From: Pseudomonas sp. KUIN-1
GTDB taxonomy: Bacteria; Pseudomonadota; Gammaproteobacteria; Pseudomonadales; Pseudomonadaceae
Assembly (NCBI RefSeq): GCF_009176725.1
Contig: NZ_AP020337.1
Span: forward strand, 558,001-622,000
Length of the DNA: 64,000 nucleotides
Direction of reading: 5' to 3'
Below are positions 49,556 to 58,482 of the stretch, piece by piece; positions within the stretch are counted from its first letter, which is position 1, and every line of letters begins with the position of its first letter. Position numbers and translations under genes: made by a program. Under the pieces are notes generated by a model. That model saw only the letters and a program-made list of their open reading frames with translations, did no database searches and had not been told where the DNA came from.

Positions 49556-51313
49556 GTGGCATTGACGATCCTTGGCCTGTCCGGCGCCCTTAGCCATGAT
49601 CCTTCCGCAGCGCTTTACATCGACGGCAAGCTGATAGCAGCGGCCGAAGAAGAGCGCTTCGTTCGTGACAAGCACGCAAAGAACCGCATGCCCTACGAGT
49701 CGGCGAAGTTCTGTCTGGAGCAGGCAGGCATCAAGCCTTCGGACGTCGACGTGGTCGCGATTCCGTTCGCCCCGATCAGCCTGTTCGGCAAGGCCCGCTG
49801 GCATTACGCCAAGCGTTACTGGTACGCACCGGATCGCGCCCTCGATGCGCTGCTGATGGGCAATCGCCGTTACAAGCGCTACCGCAACAAGATTGTCTGG
49901 TGCCTCGAGCAACTGGGCTTCGATCCGAAAAAGATCAAGATCGAGCCGGTCGAGCATCACCTGGCCCACGCTTCCAGCGCCTACCACTGCTCCGGTTTCA
50001 CCGAAAAAACCGCGATCATGGGCATCGACGGCAAGGGTGAGTACGCCACGACCTTCTTCGGCTATGGCGAGAACGGCAAGATCCACAAGATCAAGGAATT
50101 CTTCGATCCGGACTCGCTGGGCGGCCTGTACGGCGCGATCACCGAGTTCCTCGGTTTCGAGATGCTCGACGGCGAATTCAAGGTCATGGGTATGGCGCCG
50201 TATGGCGATGCCAGCAAGTATGACTTTTCGCGTCTGGCGACCTTTGAGAATGGCGAGCTGGTCATCAATACCGAACTGGCCAACGTTATTGGGCTGCGTC
50301 GCTACAAAGAGAACGGCAAGGGCTTCTATTTCTCGCCAAAGCTGATCGAGTGGCTCGGCCCGAAACGCGTTGGCGATGTGGCCGACGAACCCTACATTCA
50401 CTACGCCGCGAGCATGCAGGCGCTGTTCGAAAAGCTCGCGCTGCAGATGATGGATCACTACCTGGGTGACATCCTCAAGGAAACCGGCAAGATCGCTTTC
50501 GCCGGTGGTTGTGCGCTGAACGTCAAGCTGAACCAGCGCATCATCGCCCGTCCTGAAGTCAAGGAACTGTTCGTGCAGCCTGCGTCCGGCGATGCCGGTA
50601 CGGCGGTGGGCGCTGCGGCTTATGTCTCGCACGCCCGCGGTGTGCCGGTCGAGAAGATGGAACACGTCTACCTCGGCCCTGCGTACAGCAACGAAGATGT
50701 AATTGCGGCCTGTGCCCGTCACCCGAGCAAGCCGGTCTGGCGCCAGATCGACAACACGCCGGAGCGGATTGCCGAAATCATGGTCAAGGGCAACCCGGTT
50801 GCCTGGTTCCAGGGGCGTATGGAGTTCGGTCCGCGCGCGCTGGGCGGCCGCTCCATCATCGGTTGCCCGAGCGTCACCGGCGTGGCCGACCGCATCAACC
50901 ATCAGATCAAGTTCCGCGAGCGCTGGAGGCCTTTCTGCCCGTCGATGCTCGACACCGTCGCCCCGCAGATGATCAAGATCGATCACCCGGCGCCGTTCAT
51001 GACCTTCACCTTCGAAGTGGCCGAAGAGTGGAAAACCCGCGTTCCGGAAGTCGTCCATGAAGACGGCACCTCCCGTGCCCAGGTGCTCAAGCGCGAATAC
51101 AACCCGCGCTATTACGACATGATGAAAGCGCTGGAAAACCTGACCGGCAATGGCGTGTCCCTGAACACCTCGCTGAACCGCCGTGGTGAGCCGATGATCT
51201 GCTCGCCGACCGATGCGCTGAACATGTTCTTCGGCTCGGACCTCGAGTACCTGATCATGGAAGACATCCTGGTGGTTAAAGAGGGCGTCGAGGCTTATGA
51301 CACGCTCGGTTGA
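49556..51313 (+). CDS. wapO: NodU/CmcH-family carbamoyltransferase of the LPS core
   Basis: A 585-residue carbamoyltransferase with an N-terminal Kae1-like fold: ILGLSGALSHDPSAALYIDG (6-25), AAEEERFVRDKHAKNRMP, the conserved VEHHLAHASSAYHCSGF (about 136-152, His-rich metal/ATP site), MGIDGKGEY, and FAGGCALNVKLNQRI (about 318-332). The C-terminal Carbam_trans_C domain has WFQGRMEFGPRALGGRSI (about 418-435) and LNTSLNRRGEPMICSP. In P. aeruginosa the homologue (PA5005, WapO) puts the O-carbamoyl group on heptose II of the core. The start is a GTG at 49556 with AAAGAGG upstream. The gene is read in the operon direction but is separated from the kinase genes by the giant toxin. It overlaps the next gene by 17 bases. 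Confidence 0.9.
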   Translation: MALTILGLSGALSHDPSAALYIDGKLIAAAEEERFVRDKHAKNRMPYESAKFCLEQAGIKPSDVDVVAIPFAPISLFGKARWHYAKRYWYAPDRALDALLMGNRRYKRYRNKIVWCLEQLGFDPKKIKIEPVEHHLAHASSAYHCSGFTEKTAIMGIDGKGEYATTFFGYGENGKIHKIKEFFDPDSLGGLYGAITEFLGFEMLDGEFKVMGMAPYGDASKYDFSRLATFENGELVINTELANVIGLRRYKENGKGFYFSPKLIEWLGPKRVGDVADEPYIHYAASMQALFEKLALQMMDHYLGDILKETGKIAFAGGCALNVKLNQRIIARPEVKELFVQPASGDAGTAVGAAAYVSHARGVPVEKMEHVYLGPAYSNEDVIAACARHPSKPVWRQIDNTPERIAEIMVKGNPVAWFQGRMEFGPRALGGRSIIGCPSVTGVADRINHQIKFRERWRPFCPSMLDTVAPQMIKIDHPAPFMTFTFEVAEEWKTRVPEVVHEDGTSRAQVLKREYNPRYYDMMKALENLTGNGVSLNTSLNRRGEPMICSPTDALNMFFGSDLEYLIMEDILVVKEGVEAYDTLG

Positions 51314-52427
51314 ACGACACGTACTGCAGTTCTGTCACGGTTATGACGGGCCGTTTCTGGACTGCGCGCGGCAATACGCCAGCCTGTTCGCCGGCAAGGG
51401 CTATCGGGTGACGACGGTGTTTCTGACCGGTGCCGCCGATCCGGATGTCGTTGCTGACTGCGGTTCGGACGAAGTGCTGTTCATGGAGTACAGCTCCAGT
51501 GCCATTCGTGGCCTGAAGCTGGGCGCCATTCGGGATCTGCGCAAAATTGCTGCCACGCGCAGTTTCAGCTTCTGCATCGCGCACCGCTTCAAGCCGGTGT
51601 ACATCGCCCTGCTGGCGACGAAGCTGCCGGTGATCGGTGTGCATCATGCGTTCGGCGATTACCACCGGCGCAGTCGCAAGCTGTTCGCCAACCTGTTTCG
51701 CAAGCGCCTGAGCCTGCTTGGTGTTTCCGACGCGGTTCGCGACGACATGCGCGGCAGCCTGCCCAAGTGGTCGGCCGAGCGCATTCAGACCCTGTACAAC
51801 CGGATCGATGTCGAACAACTGCAGGGCAGTCAGTTTTCCGCTGAAGATGCCCGCGCAGAGCTGGGCCTGTCGGCGTCGGCCTGGATCGTCGCCAATGTCG
51901 GTCGTCTGCATCCCGACAAGGATCAGGCCACGCTGTTGCGCGGTTTTGCCGAAGCGCTGCCCGATCTTCCCGAGAACAGCCAGCTGGTGATTCTCGGCAA
52001 GGGGCGTCTGGAAGAAGATCTCAAGGCGCTGGCGCTGGAACTGGGCATCGGTCCGCAGGTGCTGTTCCTTGGGCAAGTGCCTGACGCGCGCCGCTACTTC
52101 AAGGCCTTCGACGTGTTCGCCTTGAGCTCGGACCACGAACCGTTCGGCATGGTCCTGCTGGAAGCGATGGTCGCCGGTGTGCCACTGGTTGCAACCTCAT
52201 GCGGCGGCGCCAAGGAAGTGGTCGAAGACGTTGGCCTGCTGTTCCCGCTCGGTGATGTGCACAGCCTGGCACACGGCCTGGTGCACATGGCCGGCCTGGA
52301 TGCCGAACAACGTCAGGATTGTGCCGAGCGCATGCTGTTGCGCTTGCGCGAACGTTTTTCCGATCACGCTGTGCGTAATGTCTTCTGGCGTCTGCCACAA
52401 GTCTCCAGCCTGACAGCGGGGGCCTGA
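51297..52427 (+). CDS. wapH: GT4 glycosyltransferase of the LPS outer core (WapH-like)
   Basis: A 376-residue GT4 enzyme. The N-terminal acceptor half has HVLQFCHGYDGPFLDCARQY. The C-terminal donor half has NVGRLHPDKDQATLLRGFAE (about 201-220) and the EX7E motif EPFGMVLLEAMVAGVPLVAT followed by CGGAKEVV. Its location after the carbamoyltransferase matches wapH (PA5004) in P. aeruginosa, which adds a core hexose. The exact sugar here is not known. It overlaps the previous gene by 17 bases and shares a TGATG junction with the next. Confidence 0.88.
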   Translation: MTRSVERHVLQFCHGYDGPFLDCARQYASLFAGKGYRVTTVFLTGAADPDVVADCGSDEVLFMEYSSSAIRGLKLGAIRDLRKIAATRSFSFCIAHRFKPVYIALLATKLPVIGVHHAFGDYHRRSRKLFANLFRKRLSLLGVSDAVRDDMRGSLPKWSAERIQTLYNRIDVEQLQGSQFSAEDARAELGLSASAWIVANVGRLHPDKDQATLLRGFAEALPDLPENSQLVILGKGRLEEDLKALALELGIGPQVLFLGQVPDARRYFKAFDVFALSSDHEPFGMVLLEAMVAGVPLVATSCGGAKEVVEDVGLLFPLGDVHSLAHGLVHMAGLDAEQRQDCAERMLLRLRERFSDHAVRNVFWRLPQVSSLTAGA

Positions 52428-53323
52428 TGCTCAATCGATTCAAGGGCTGGCGCGAGCGTGGCTGGGTGCAGATCGATGCGGCTGCCTACGAGCAAGCCTG
52501 GCAGCGGTTTGGCGGCAGCGTCGCCACTCATCCGCTGGTGGTCGCGCGCCTGTCGGCCTTTTCCGGCATCGCTGTGCGTTATCTGGCCTGGGAGCAGGGC
52601 GGTGAAGTAAAGGCCGCGATTGCCACCTGGGGGCGCTCGCTGGCGCTGTCCAAGGACGAACTCAAACGCCACGGCAAGAAAGGGCTGTTCGATCTGGGGA
52701 ATGCCGAGCTGATTCTGCCGGTGGCCGATGACATCGAGGTGCCGGTCCGGCATCGGGCCCGCTATGTGTCTGCGCTCAACGAAGGCCGCATCAGTACCTT
52801 CAAGCCACAGACCGAATCCCTGGCGATGGCGCGTACGCCTGAAGAACTGTCCAAGAAATTTCGTTACAACCAGCGTCGTGAGCTTCGCTTGCTGGAAGAG
52901 GCTGGCGGGACGGTAAGGCCTGTCAGCGAGTTCAGCAGCGCCGAACTGGCGAGCATGTACTGCGACCTGTTTCAGCGGCGCTGGGGCTTCGAAGCAACCG
53001 GCGCCCGGCACAAAGCCGAGGTCATCGAACTGTTGCGCGAGCTGCTGATCGGTTCGGTGGTGTTTCTCAACGATGCGCCGATTGCCATTCAACTGGTGTA
53101 TCGCGTCGAAGCGCCGCAGTGGGTCAGCATCGAGTACGTCAACGGCGGTGTCGATCCCCAAACCCGTGATTTCAGTCCGGGCAGCGTGCTCAGCTTCGTC
53201 AATACCCAGTCCGCCTGGGAGAACGCCCGCGCACTGGGCAAATCGCTGCGTTTTTCCTTCGGTCGTGCCGACCGCGAGTACAAGGACCGATGGTGCAACC
53301 CCGTTCCGGTGTTCCAGATTTGA
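52427..53323 (+). CDS. Mig-14-like protein (GNAT-fold, antimicrobial peptide resistance family)
   Basis: A 298-residue protein matching the Mig-14 group in length and sequence order. It has an N-terminal region with WLQIDAAAYEQAWQRFGGSV-like text, a central TPEELSKKFRYNQRRELRLL (about 140-159), and a GNAT/FemAB-like C-terminal half with SAELASMYCDLFQRRWGFEA and WVSIEYVNGGVDPQTRDFSP. Homologues (mig-14 of Salmonella, PA5003) are linked to resistance to cationic antimicrobial peptides, probably through envelope change; the reaction is not established. No signal peptide is seen. It overlaps wapH by 1 base and the next gene by 34 bases. Confidence 0.82.
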   Translation: MLNRFKGWRERGWVQIDAAAYEQAWQRFGGSVATHPLVVARLSAFSGIAVRYLAWEQGGEVKAAIATWGRSLALSKDELKRHGKKGLFDLGNAELILPVADDIEVPVRHRARYVSALNEGRISTFKPQTESLAMARTPEELSKKFRYNQRRELRLLEEAGGTVRPVSEFSSAELASMYCDLFQRRWGFEATGARHKAEVIELLRELLIGSVVFLNDAPIAIQLVYRVEAPQWVSIEYVNGGVDPQTRDFSPGSVLSFVNTQSAWENARALGKSLRFSFGRADREYKDRWCNPVPVFQI

Positions 53324-54729
53324 GTCGCAAGCAGCAGTTGCTCAAGCGCCATCGCCGTAACAAGCGACTGGCGTTGCTGGGTGGACTGCTCCTGCTGATC
53401 GCGGTGGGCGTGCTGGTGGCCTGGTGGCTGGCGCCGGTGCTGGCCGTGTGTGCCTGGGTCGCCCATGAGGCCTGGTTCGCCGATCATCTGTTCTATTCGC
53501 CGTCTGACGATTATCAGTACACCTTTGCTGCCGACAGCGAAGTGCCGGGCGTGCGCCTTGACGGCGGTACTTTGCTGATCGACCCCGCAGTACAACTGAA
53601 CGGCGACGAAACGCTGATATTGGCACTGACGGTCAAAAGCACCTGGCTCGGGCGCTTTCTCGATCCGGTGGTCGAGCTGCAAGGTCAGGGCCTCAACGAC
53701 CAGCAGGCATTCGAGCGCGGCGTCTGCGGCGTGCGTTATCTGAACCTGACCGGCCTGGGCGAGCCGTTGGCCGCAGGTGTGCTGAAACTGCGCGGGCGTT
53801 GCTGCCGCCTTGCCGGCACACCTCGTCTCTGGCTGTTTCGCCAACCGGATGCGCGAAAACAGCGTGTCATGGTCATCGCACCGCACGCCGATGATGCCGA
53901 GCTGGCCGCCTTCGGGCTGTACAGCCAGGCCGAGGAGGCGTGGATCATCACGCTGACCGCCGGTGAGATCGAGGCCGAGCATTATCGGCAGATGGGCATG
54001 GAGCGTGCCGAAGCTGCGCGTATGAAGGGCCGCTTGCGTGCCTGGGACAGTATCGCCGTGGCGCGCTGGGGCGGAGTGCCCGAGTCGCAGTGTGTGCAAT
54101 TGGGCTATTTCTGCCTGCAACTGCCCGCCATGCAGGCTGCGCCGGATACGCCTGTTGGTTCGCGGGAAGCCGATCTGACCGATACCCGCCTGTTTCGTCA
54201 GTTCAATACCCTGCCATTGCCCGGCGACAACGGCCAGCCGACCTGGAATAACCTGCTCGCCGACCTGCGCGCGCTGATTCTCAAGGCCCGGCCGCAGGTT
54301 GTGGTGATGCCGCATCCTGCCATCGACCCTCATCCCGATCACATCTGCGCCCAGGCTGCGGTGCGTGAAGCGCTGCTCGGGCTCGAATGGCAGCCGGACG
54401 TAGTGCTCGGTTATGCCAATCACCTGCACGACAACGACCGCTGGCCGATGGGCGATGCCTACAGCGGCATCAGCCTGCCGCCGGTCTTCGATGCCACGCT
54501 GCCGCTGGTGCCGTACAGCCTTCAATTGTCGGTCGCCGCGCAACGCGACAAGGCCATGGCACTGGGCATGATGCATGACCTGCTGCCACGCATGCCGTTC
54601 AAGCGTCGTGTGCGCCGTGCGCTGCAGCGCGTTCTGGCCGGTCGTCACTGGCCAGCCGAGGGCGAAAACGAATTCTTCCGCAAGGCGGTGCGACGACACG
54701 AGTTGTTCTGGTGCAGCCGTGATCTCTGA
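53290..54729 (+). CDS. dnpA: PIG-L-type de-N-acetylase (DnpA-like)
   Basis: A 479-residue protein with one N-terminal membrane helix (about 29-52, ALLGGLLLLIAVGVLVAWWL) and a PIG-L/LmbE domain. The zinc motif VIAPHADDAELAAFG is at about 195-209, and a later His motif HPAIDPHPDH is at about 340-349. Such enzymes remove N-acetyl groups from sugars. The P. aeruginosa homologue DnpA (PA5002) lies at the same place in the core locus and affects fluoroquinolone tolerance. The ATG at 53290 has AAGGA upstream but overlaps the previous gene by 34 bases. A TTG at 53320 (LSRKQQLLK) is the alternative, with a 4-base overlap but no clear binding site. Confidence 0.85.
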   Translation: MVQPRSGVPDLSRKQQLLKRHRRNKRLALLGGLLLLIAVGVLVAWWLAPVLAVCAWVAHEAWFADHLFYSPSDDYQYTFAADSEVPGVRLDGGTLLIDPAVQLNGDETLILALTVKSTWLGRFLDPVVELQGQGLNDQQAFERGVCGVRYLNLTGLGEPLAAGVLKLRGRCCRLAGTPRLWLFRQPDARKQRVMVIAPHADDAELAAFGLYSQAEEAWIITLTAGEIEAEHYRQMGMERAEAARMKGRLRAWDSIAVARWGGVPESQCVQLGYFCLQLPAMQAAPDTPVGSREADLTDTRLFRQFNTLPLPGDNGQPTWNNLLADLRALILKARPQVVVMPHPAIDPHPDHICAQAAVREALLGLEWQPDVVLGYANHLHDNDRWPMGDAYSGISLPPVFDATLPLVPYSLQLSVAAQRDKAMALGMMHDLLPRMPFKRRVRRALQRVLAGRHWPAEGENEFFRKAVRRHELFWCSRDL

Positions 54730-54759
54730 TTCAGCAGGCGCAGTACTGCAAGGAAAACC

Positions 54760-55716
54760 ATGAAAGTTCTACTGCTGGTCCAGAAAGAGCAGCGTGCGAT
54801 TCTGGACCGTCTCTATGACGGCATCGCCGCACATTGTGAATGCGAAGTGCGCTGGCTGAGCTCTGCGGAGCAACGCAACCTGCGTGGTTATTTCCGCCGC
54901 GAGGTGGACGTCAGCCGCTATGACCGGATCGTGTTTTTCCTGCGTTTCAAGCAGGAAGTGCGTCAGGTCGGGTTTATCCGCACGATTCCCAATCTGGTCA
55001 TCCTCGAACACGATGCCTACCAGAACTACATTCCGTGCAAATACACCGGCAAGTTCAGTGCGCACTACCGCAAGCTGCCCTGGGCGCGGGTGATCTGTTC
55101 AGGGTTCATGGTCAGCGAGCGCCTGCGCCAGGAAGGCTTCGACGCGGTGTTCGTGCCCAAGGGCTATGACCAGAGCCTGCTGCAGTTGCAGGCACGCGAG
55201 CGTGACATCGAACTGGCCTTCGTGGGCAGCACCAACAGCGTCGCCTACAGCGGCCGCAAGGCGTTGCTGGACGAGTTGGGCCAGGTCGAGAACCTGCTCG
55301 TCACACGGACCAAGTCCGGCGAAGAGTATTGCGACACCCTGAACCGCATCCGTTTTTTCGTCAGTGCCGACGTGGGCATGGGCGAATACATGATCAAGAA
55401 TTTCGAGGCCATGGCATGCGGCTGCGTGCTGCTTGCCTTCGATCAGGGCGCTGAAGAAAACCGCGCGCTGGGCTTTGTCGACATGCACAACATCGTGCTC
55501 TATCGCGACATTCCCGAGCTTCGCGAAAAGCTGGCGAAATTGCGCGATAACGTCACACTGGCCAGTGAAATATCCTGTAATGGGCAGACTTTGGTCGAGG
55601 AACGCTTTACATTCCATGCCCTTGGAAAAGCCATCGTGGACGCCATGCATGCGCCACTGCGCAGCATGCCGGCGGCGAGCTGGATCGATCGCCTGCGGTC
55701 ACGATTGGGATGGTAG
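54760..55716 (+). CDS. ssg: Ssg-like glycosyltransferase
   Basis: A 318-residue protein with a GT-B-like arrangement: it starts MKVLLLVQKEQRAILDRLYD, has FVPKGYDQSLLQLQARERDI and AFVGSTNSVAYSGRKALLDEL in the donor half, and ends with NFEAMACGCVLLAFDQGAEE. It matches Ssg (PA5001), needed for normal LPS and surface polysaccharide in pseudomonads; mutants have altered O-antigen, motility or phage sensitivity. The donor sugar is unknown. It stands 30 bases after dnpA and 31 bases before the next gene. Confidence 0.85.
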   Translation: MKVLLLVQKEQRAILDRLYDGIAAHCECEVRWLSSAEQRNLRGYFRREVDVSRYDRIVFFLRFKQEVRQVGFIRTIPNLVILEHDAYQNYIPCKYTGKFSAHYRKLPWARVICSGFMVSERLRQEGFDAVFVPKGYDQSLLQLQARERDIELAFVGSTNSVAYSGRKALLDELGQVENLLVTRTKSGEEYCDTLNRIRFFVSADVGMGEYMIKNFEAMACGCVLLAFDQGAEENRALGFVDMHNIVLYRDIPELREKLAKLRDNVTLASEISCNGQTLVEERFTFHALGKAIVDAMHAPLRSMPAASWIDRLRSRLGW

Positions 55717-55747
55717 GGAATTATGAATATTCAATGATTGGGAACGA

Positions 55748-56521
55748 ATGATGGTATTCAGCGAAAACAGCGACATTACGCTGGTCGTCACCAGTTGTGG
55801 TCGATTCGACCTGTTGAAGCGCACCCTGGAAACGTTCGACCATTTCAACACTGCGCCCATACGCCATGTGCTGATTACCGAAGACTCCGGCGATGACCGG
55901 GTTCAGGCATGCATTCCCGAACACTGGCACCCGCATACGCGCTTCATCATCAACAACCCCAAGCTGGGGCAGATGCGCTCTGTCGACGCGGCCTATTCGC
56001 TGATCGAAACGTCCTGGGTGTTCCATTGCGAAGATGACTGGGATTTCTACCGTCCGCACTTCATCGAAGAGTCGATGACGCTGCTGGAAAACGACCCTCA
56101 GGCCTTGCAGGTCTGGTTGCGCAGCTACAATCATGATCTGCGTATCCACAGCCCTTACGTTTACCTGAACGAGCGTGAAGTGGTCGAGGGTATCGCGTTT
56201 TACAAGTTGGGCTCGCACAAGCCGGAATGGCAGGGGTTTTCCTTCAATCCTGGGCTGCGCCGCCTGGCTGATTACCAGCAGCATGCGCCTTATGCCGAAC
56301 ACGGTGGCGAGAAGAAACTTTCACAATTATTCGCTGCACAAAACCGTTACGCTTTGATTCTGGAAAATGATGCCGTGTTGCACACCGGGTTTGGTGAGCA
56401 CGTGGAGGTGCCGCAGGAGCGGCTTGACAAACAGCGTCGCAAACGTCGGGATCGCATCAAGCTGATCGTCGCTGTGCTCGCTGGCCTAGTAGCAGGTTGG
56501 TTGCTTAATAATGTCAGTTGA
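55748..56521 (+). CDS. GT2/GT-A-type glycosyltransferase with C-terminal membrane anchor
   Basis: A 257-residue protein. It begins SDITLVVTSCGRFDLLKRTL, with HVLITEDSGDDR next, and has a probable metal-binding acidic site, FHCEDDWDFY (about 97-106). The last 20 residues (IKLIVAVLAGLVAGWLLNNV) form a hydrophobic helix after a basic stretch RRKRRDRIK, so it is probably tail-anchored to the inner membrane, active site in the cytoplasm. Its position, before waaL, is that of wapR (PA5000) in P. aeruginosa, but the sequence differs from what I recall of WapR, so I leave the name open. It overlaps waaL by 11 bases. Confidence 0.75.
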   Translation: MMVFSENSDITLVVTSCGRFDLLKRTLETFDHFNTAPIRHVLITEDSGDDRVQACIPEHWHPHTRFIINNPKLGQMRSVDAAYSLIETSWVFHCEDDWDFYRPHFIEESMTLLENDPQALQVWLRSYNHDLRIHSPYVYLNEREVVEGIAFYKLGSHKPEWQGFSFNPGLRRLADYQQHAPYAEHGGEKKLSQLFAAQNRYALILENDAVLHTGFGEHVEVPQERLDKQRRKRRDRIKLIVAVLAGLVAGWLLNNVS

Positions 56522-57680
56522 CCCGATAAGAGTACCCGGCAGCAAAGTACAGCAGTACTTCACCGCTGCCATCGTCATCTTCCTGCTGAGTTTCATCCTC
56601 AACCCATCAGCCAAGATCACCAACAATCTGTTTTATGCATTCACGGCGCTGCCGGGCTTGTTCTTTCTGATCAAGTACCGAGCCGCTGGCGTGTTTGCCA
56701 AGCCACTGGGCATTGCCTGGGCGGTGTTCATGGCCTGCTTTCTGGTCCCCGCGCTGCAGGCGCAGGAGTTCCAGTATTACAAGCACATCATCTACGTCAG
56801 CCTGTTTGTCTTTGTCGTGGCCGGGATTACCGACAACGGCTTCTTCAGGCGCGGGGTCTTCGTGCGCAGCATGTTCTGGGCCATATGCCTGTACATCCTG
56901 CTCAGCAGCATTCACAGCTGGGTGACCGGGCAGTTCGAATTCGGCCAGCGTGTGGCGATTCTGCCGGGGCGAATGGAGAACGTGATCTACGCCAGTGCCT
57001 GGCTGGTCTGCAGCCTTGCGTTGGCCATGCCGCTGTGGGCAAGAGAGCGTCGCTGGGTCGAGGCTGTCTGCGCCGTTCTTGTCACCCTGGTGATATGTGC
57101 CTTCGTAGTGCAGACGCGTACTGCACTGGTGGGTTGCGCCGTTCTGTTTGCCGTCTGCACCGCCTATTCGCTGTACCGTTTCCCTCTGCGTACGATAGTG
57201 GCTTTGTTGGCGCTTGGCGTTGTGGCGGCAGCAGCCTTCTGGTTCGTCAAGGATGAACAGTGGGTCGCGCTGCTGACGGCCAGAGGTGATTCCTACCGCA
57301 TCGAGCTGTTTGAAATCATGACCGGTGAATGGCGTCGCTGTGGCTGGATGCTCGGCTGCGGTGTCGATTTCTATACGACCCAGACCCTGACGGGCGGCAT
57401 ACCGATCCAGCACCCGCACAATATTTTCGTGTCGCTGGGGCTGTATACCGGCGCGGCGTCGCTGGTGATGTTTCTGGTCGTGATGGCGATGACGCTGTGG
57501 GACGCCTTGCGCAACGGCGATGCCTGGGGTCTTTACCTGGTATGCGCGCTGGTCATGCTTAACTTCGACGGTGGCCAGCTGGTCGGTAATCCCGACGAGC
57601 TCTGGGTGCTGGTGCTGTTACCGGCGACCATGGTGCTCGGGAGAGTGGTGCAGACGCATCGGCTCAGGCAGCAGCAATAG
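56511..57680 (+). CDS. waaL: O-antigen ligase WaaL
   Basis: A 389-residue membrane protein with about ten hydrophobic helices and a large periplasmic loop. The Wzy_C/WaaL motif GIPIQHPHNIFVSLGLY (about 300-316) has the conserved His of the ligase family; the basic RTRTAL-like VQTRTALVGCAVLF block (about 199-212) precedes it. The family joins O-antigen from undecaprenyl diphosphate to the lipid A-core on the periplasmic side. Sequence conservation is low in this family, so the call rests on topology, motif and position. It is the last gene of the plus-strand operon and is followed by a strong bidirectional terminator. Confidence 0.88.
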   Translation: MSVDPIRVPGSKVQQYFTAAIVIFLLSFILNPSAKITNNLFYAFTALPGLFFLIKYRAAGVFAKPLGIAWAVFMACFLVPALQAQEFQYYKHIIYVSLFVFVVAGITDNGFFRRGVFVRSMFWAICLYILLSSIHSWVTGQFEFGQRVAILPGRMENVIYASAWLVCSLALAMPLWARERRWVEAVCAVLVTLVICAFVVQTRTALVGCAVLFAVCTAYSLYRFPLRTIVALLALGVVAAAAFWFVKDEQWVALLTARGDSYRIELFEIMTGEWRRCGWMLGCGVDFYTTQTLTGGIPIQHPHNIFVSLGLYTGAASLVMFLVVMAMTLWDALRNGDAWGLYLVCALVMLNFDGGQLVGNPDELWVLVLLPATMVLGRVVQTHRLRQQQ

Positions 57681-57683
57681 CAT

Positions 57684-57717
57684 CAAAAAAATGGCCGCTT
57701 CGAAAGCGGCCATTTTT
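57684..57717. terminator. Bidirectional rho-independent terminator after waaL
   Basis: AAAAAAATGGCCGCTT-CG-AAAGCGGCCATTTTT is an 11-base-pair GC-rich stem flanked by an A-run on one side and a T-run on the other. It serves waaL on the plus strand and the kinase gene on the minus strand. Confidence 0.95.
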
Positions 57718-57728
57718 CATGGGGCAGG

Positions 57729-58367
57729 TTATTGAACAGCCTGGGCCAGTTCAGAGGTATCGCAGAGGGTCTGAGCGCTCATGTAGCCATCGAGGAAGGC
57801 CGGGTTGCCGTTGTCCAGCAGCCATTGGCGGTCTTCCTGATAGCGCAGCATGTGCTTGAAATTGCGCAAGCGGAGGCTTTTGCGCAAGGCGCGGCGATAG
57901 GTTTTCATGTCGGCGATGTCAATCAGGCCGAGGCTGCCTTCCGGCGTGAGGATCACGTTGCCAAGATGGGCCGAGCGAAAGTAGATGCCCTTTTCGTGCA
58001 ACCCGGCAATGAAGCTTCCCAGTTGCATGCGCAGCTTGTCGTCGGCAACCGCGCTGCCCAGCAGCTGGCGCAGGGTGAAGCCTGCCAGCGGATCATAATG
58101 CACGGCATCGCGCTCGATCTCGGCGATGCGGCAGACTGTGCGTACCCGCGGGCAGGGAATACCGCGTCTGGCCAGCGTTTCACAGTTGTCTGCGAAGCGC
58201 TGCGCGTAGGGGTACCAGGCTGCGGAGCTGACAAGGCGTTTGCGCCGAAACAATTTCAGCATGGAGCCGTCACGCAGACGGAGTACCTTGTCGCCCGTGC
58301 CGTCGGCTTCAAGTACTTCGGCACCTTGAACCCGTTCAAGGTAATGGGCGTGGTCAAGCGCTTGCAT
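57729..58367 (-). CDS. LPS kinase-like protein (toluene-tolerance family)
   Basis: A 212-residue protein of the InaA-like kinase group (PA4998 position). The start at 58367 (MQALDHAHYLERVQG) has CGGAG upstream. The Lys strand is SMLKLFRRKRLVSSA. The catalytic loop reads GIYFRSAHLGNVIL, with Ser in place of the HRD Asp and Asn kept. The metal Asp is in LGLIDIADMKTYRR. As in the 40706-41485 protein, the canonical base is missing, so activity is uncertain. It is convergent with waaL and divergent from msbA; the 115-base space between it and msbA should hold both promoters. Confidence 0.82.
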   Translation of the reverse strand: MQALDHAHYLERVQGAEVLEADGTGDKVLRLRDGSMLKLFRRKRLVSSAAWYPYAQRFADNCETLARRGIPCPRVRTVCRIAEIERDAVHYDPLAGFTLRQLLGSAVADDKLRMQLGSFIAGLHEKGIYFRSAHLGNVILTPEGSLGLIDIADMKTYRRALRKSLRLRNFKHMLRYQEDRQWLLDNGNPAFLDGYMSAQTLCDTSELAQAVQ

Positions 58368-58482
58368 CGATACTCCGGTTTTTACGCCCCAGGGAATGGA
58401 CGAGCCGCCTATGTTACCGCAGCAGGCAGCCGCGAAAACCGCTGTGATACAATTCGGCCTCTTTTTAACACGACGGATTCTC

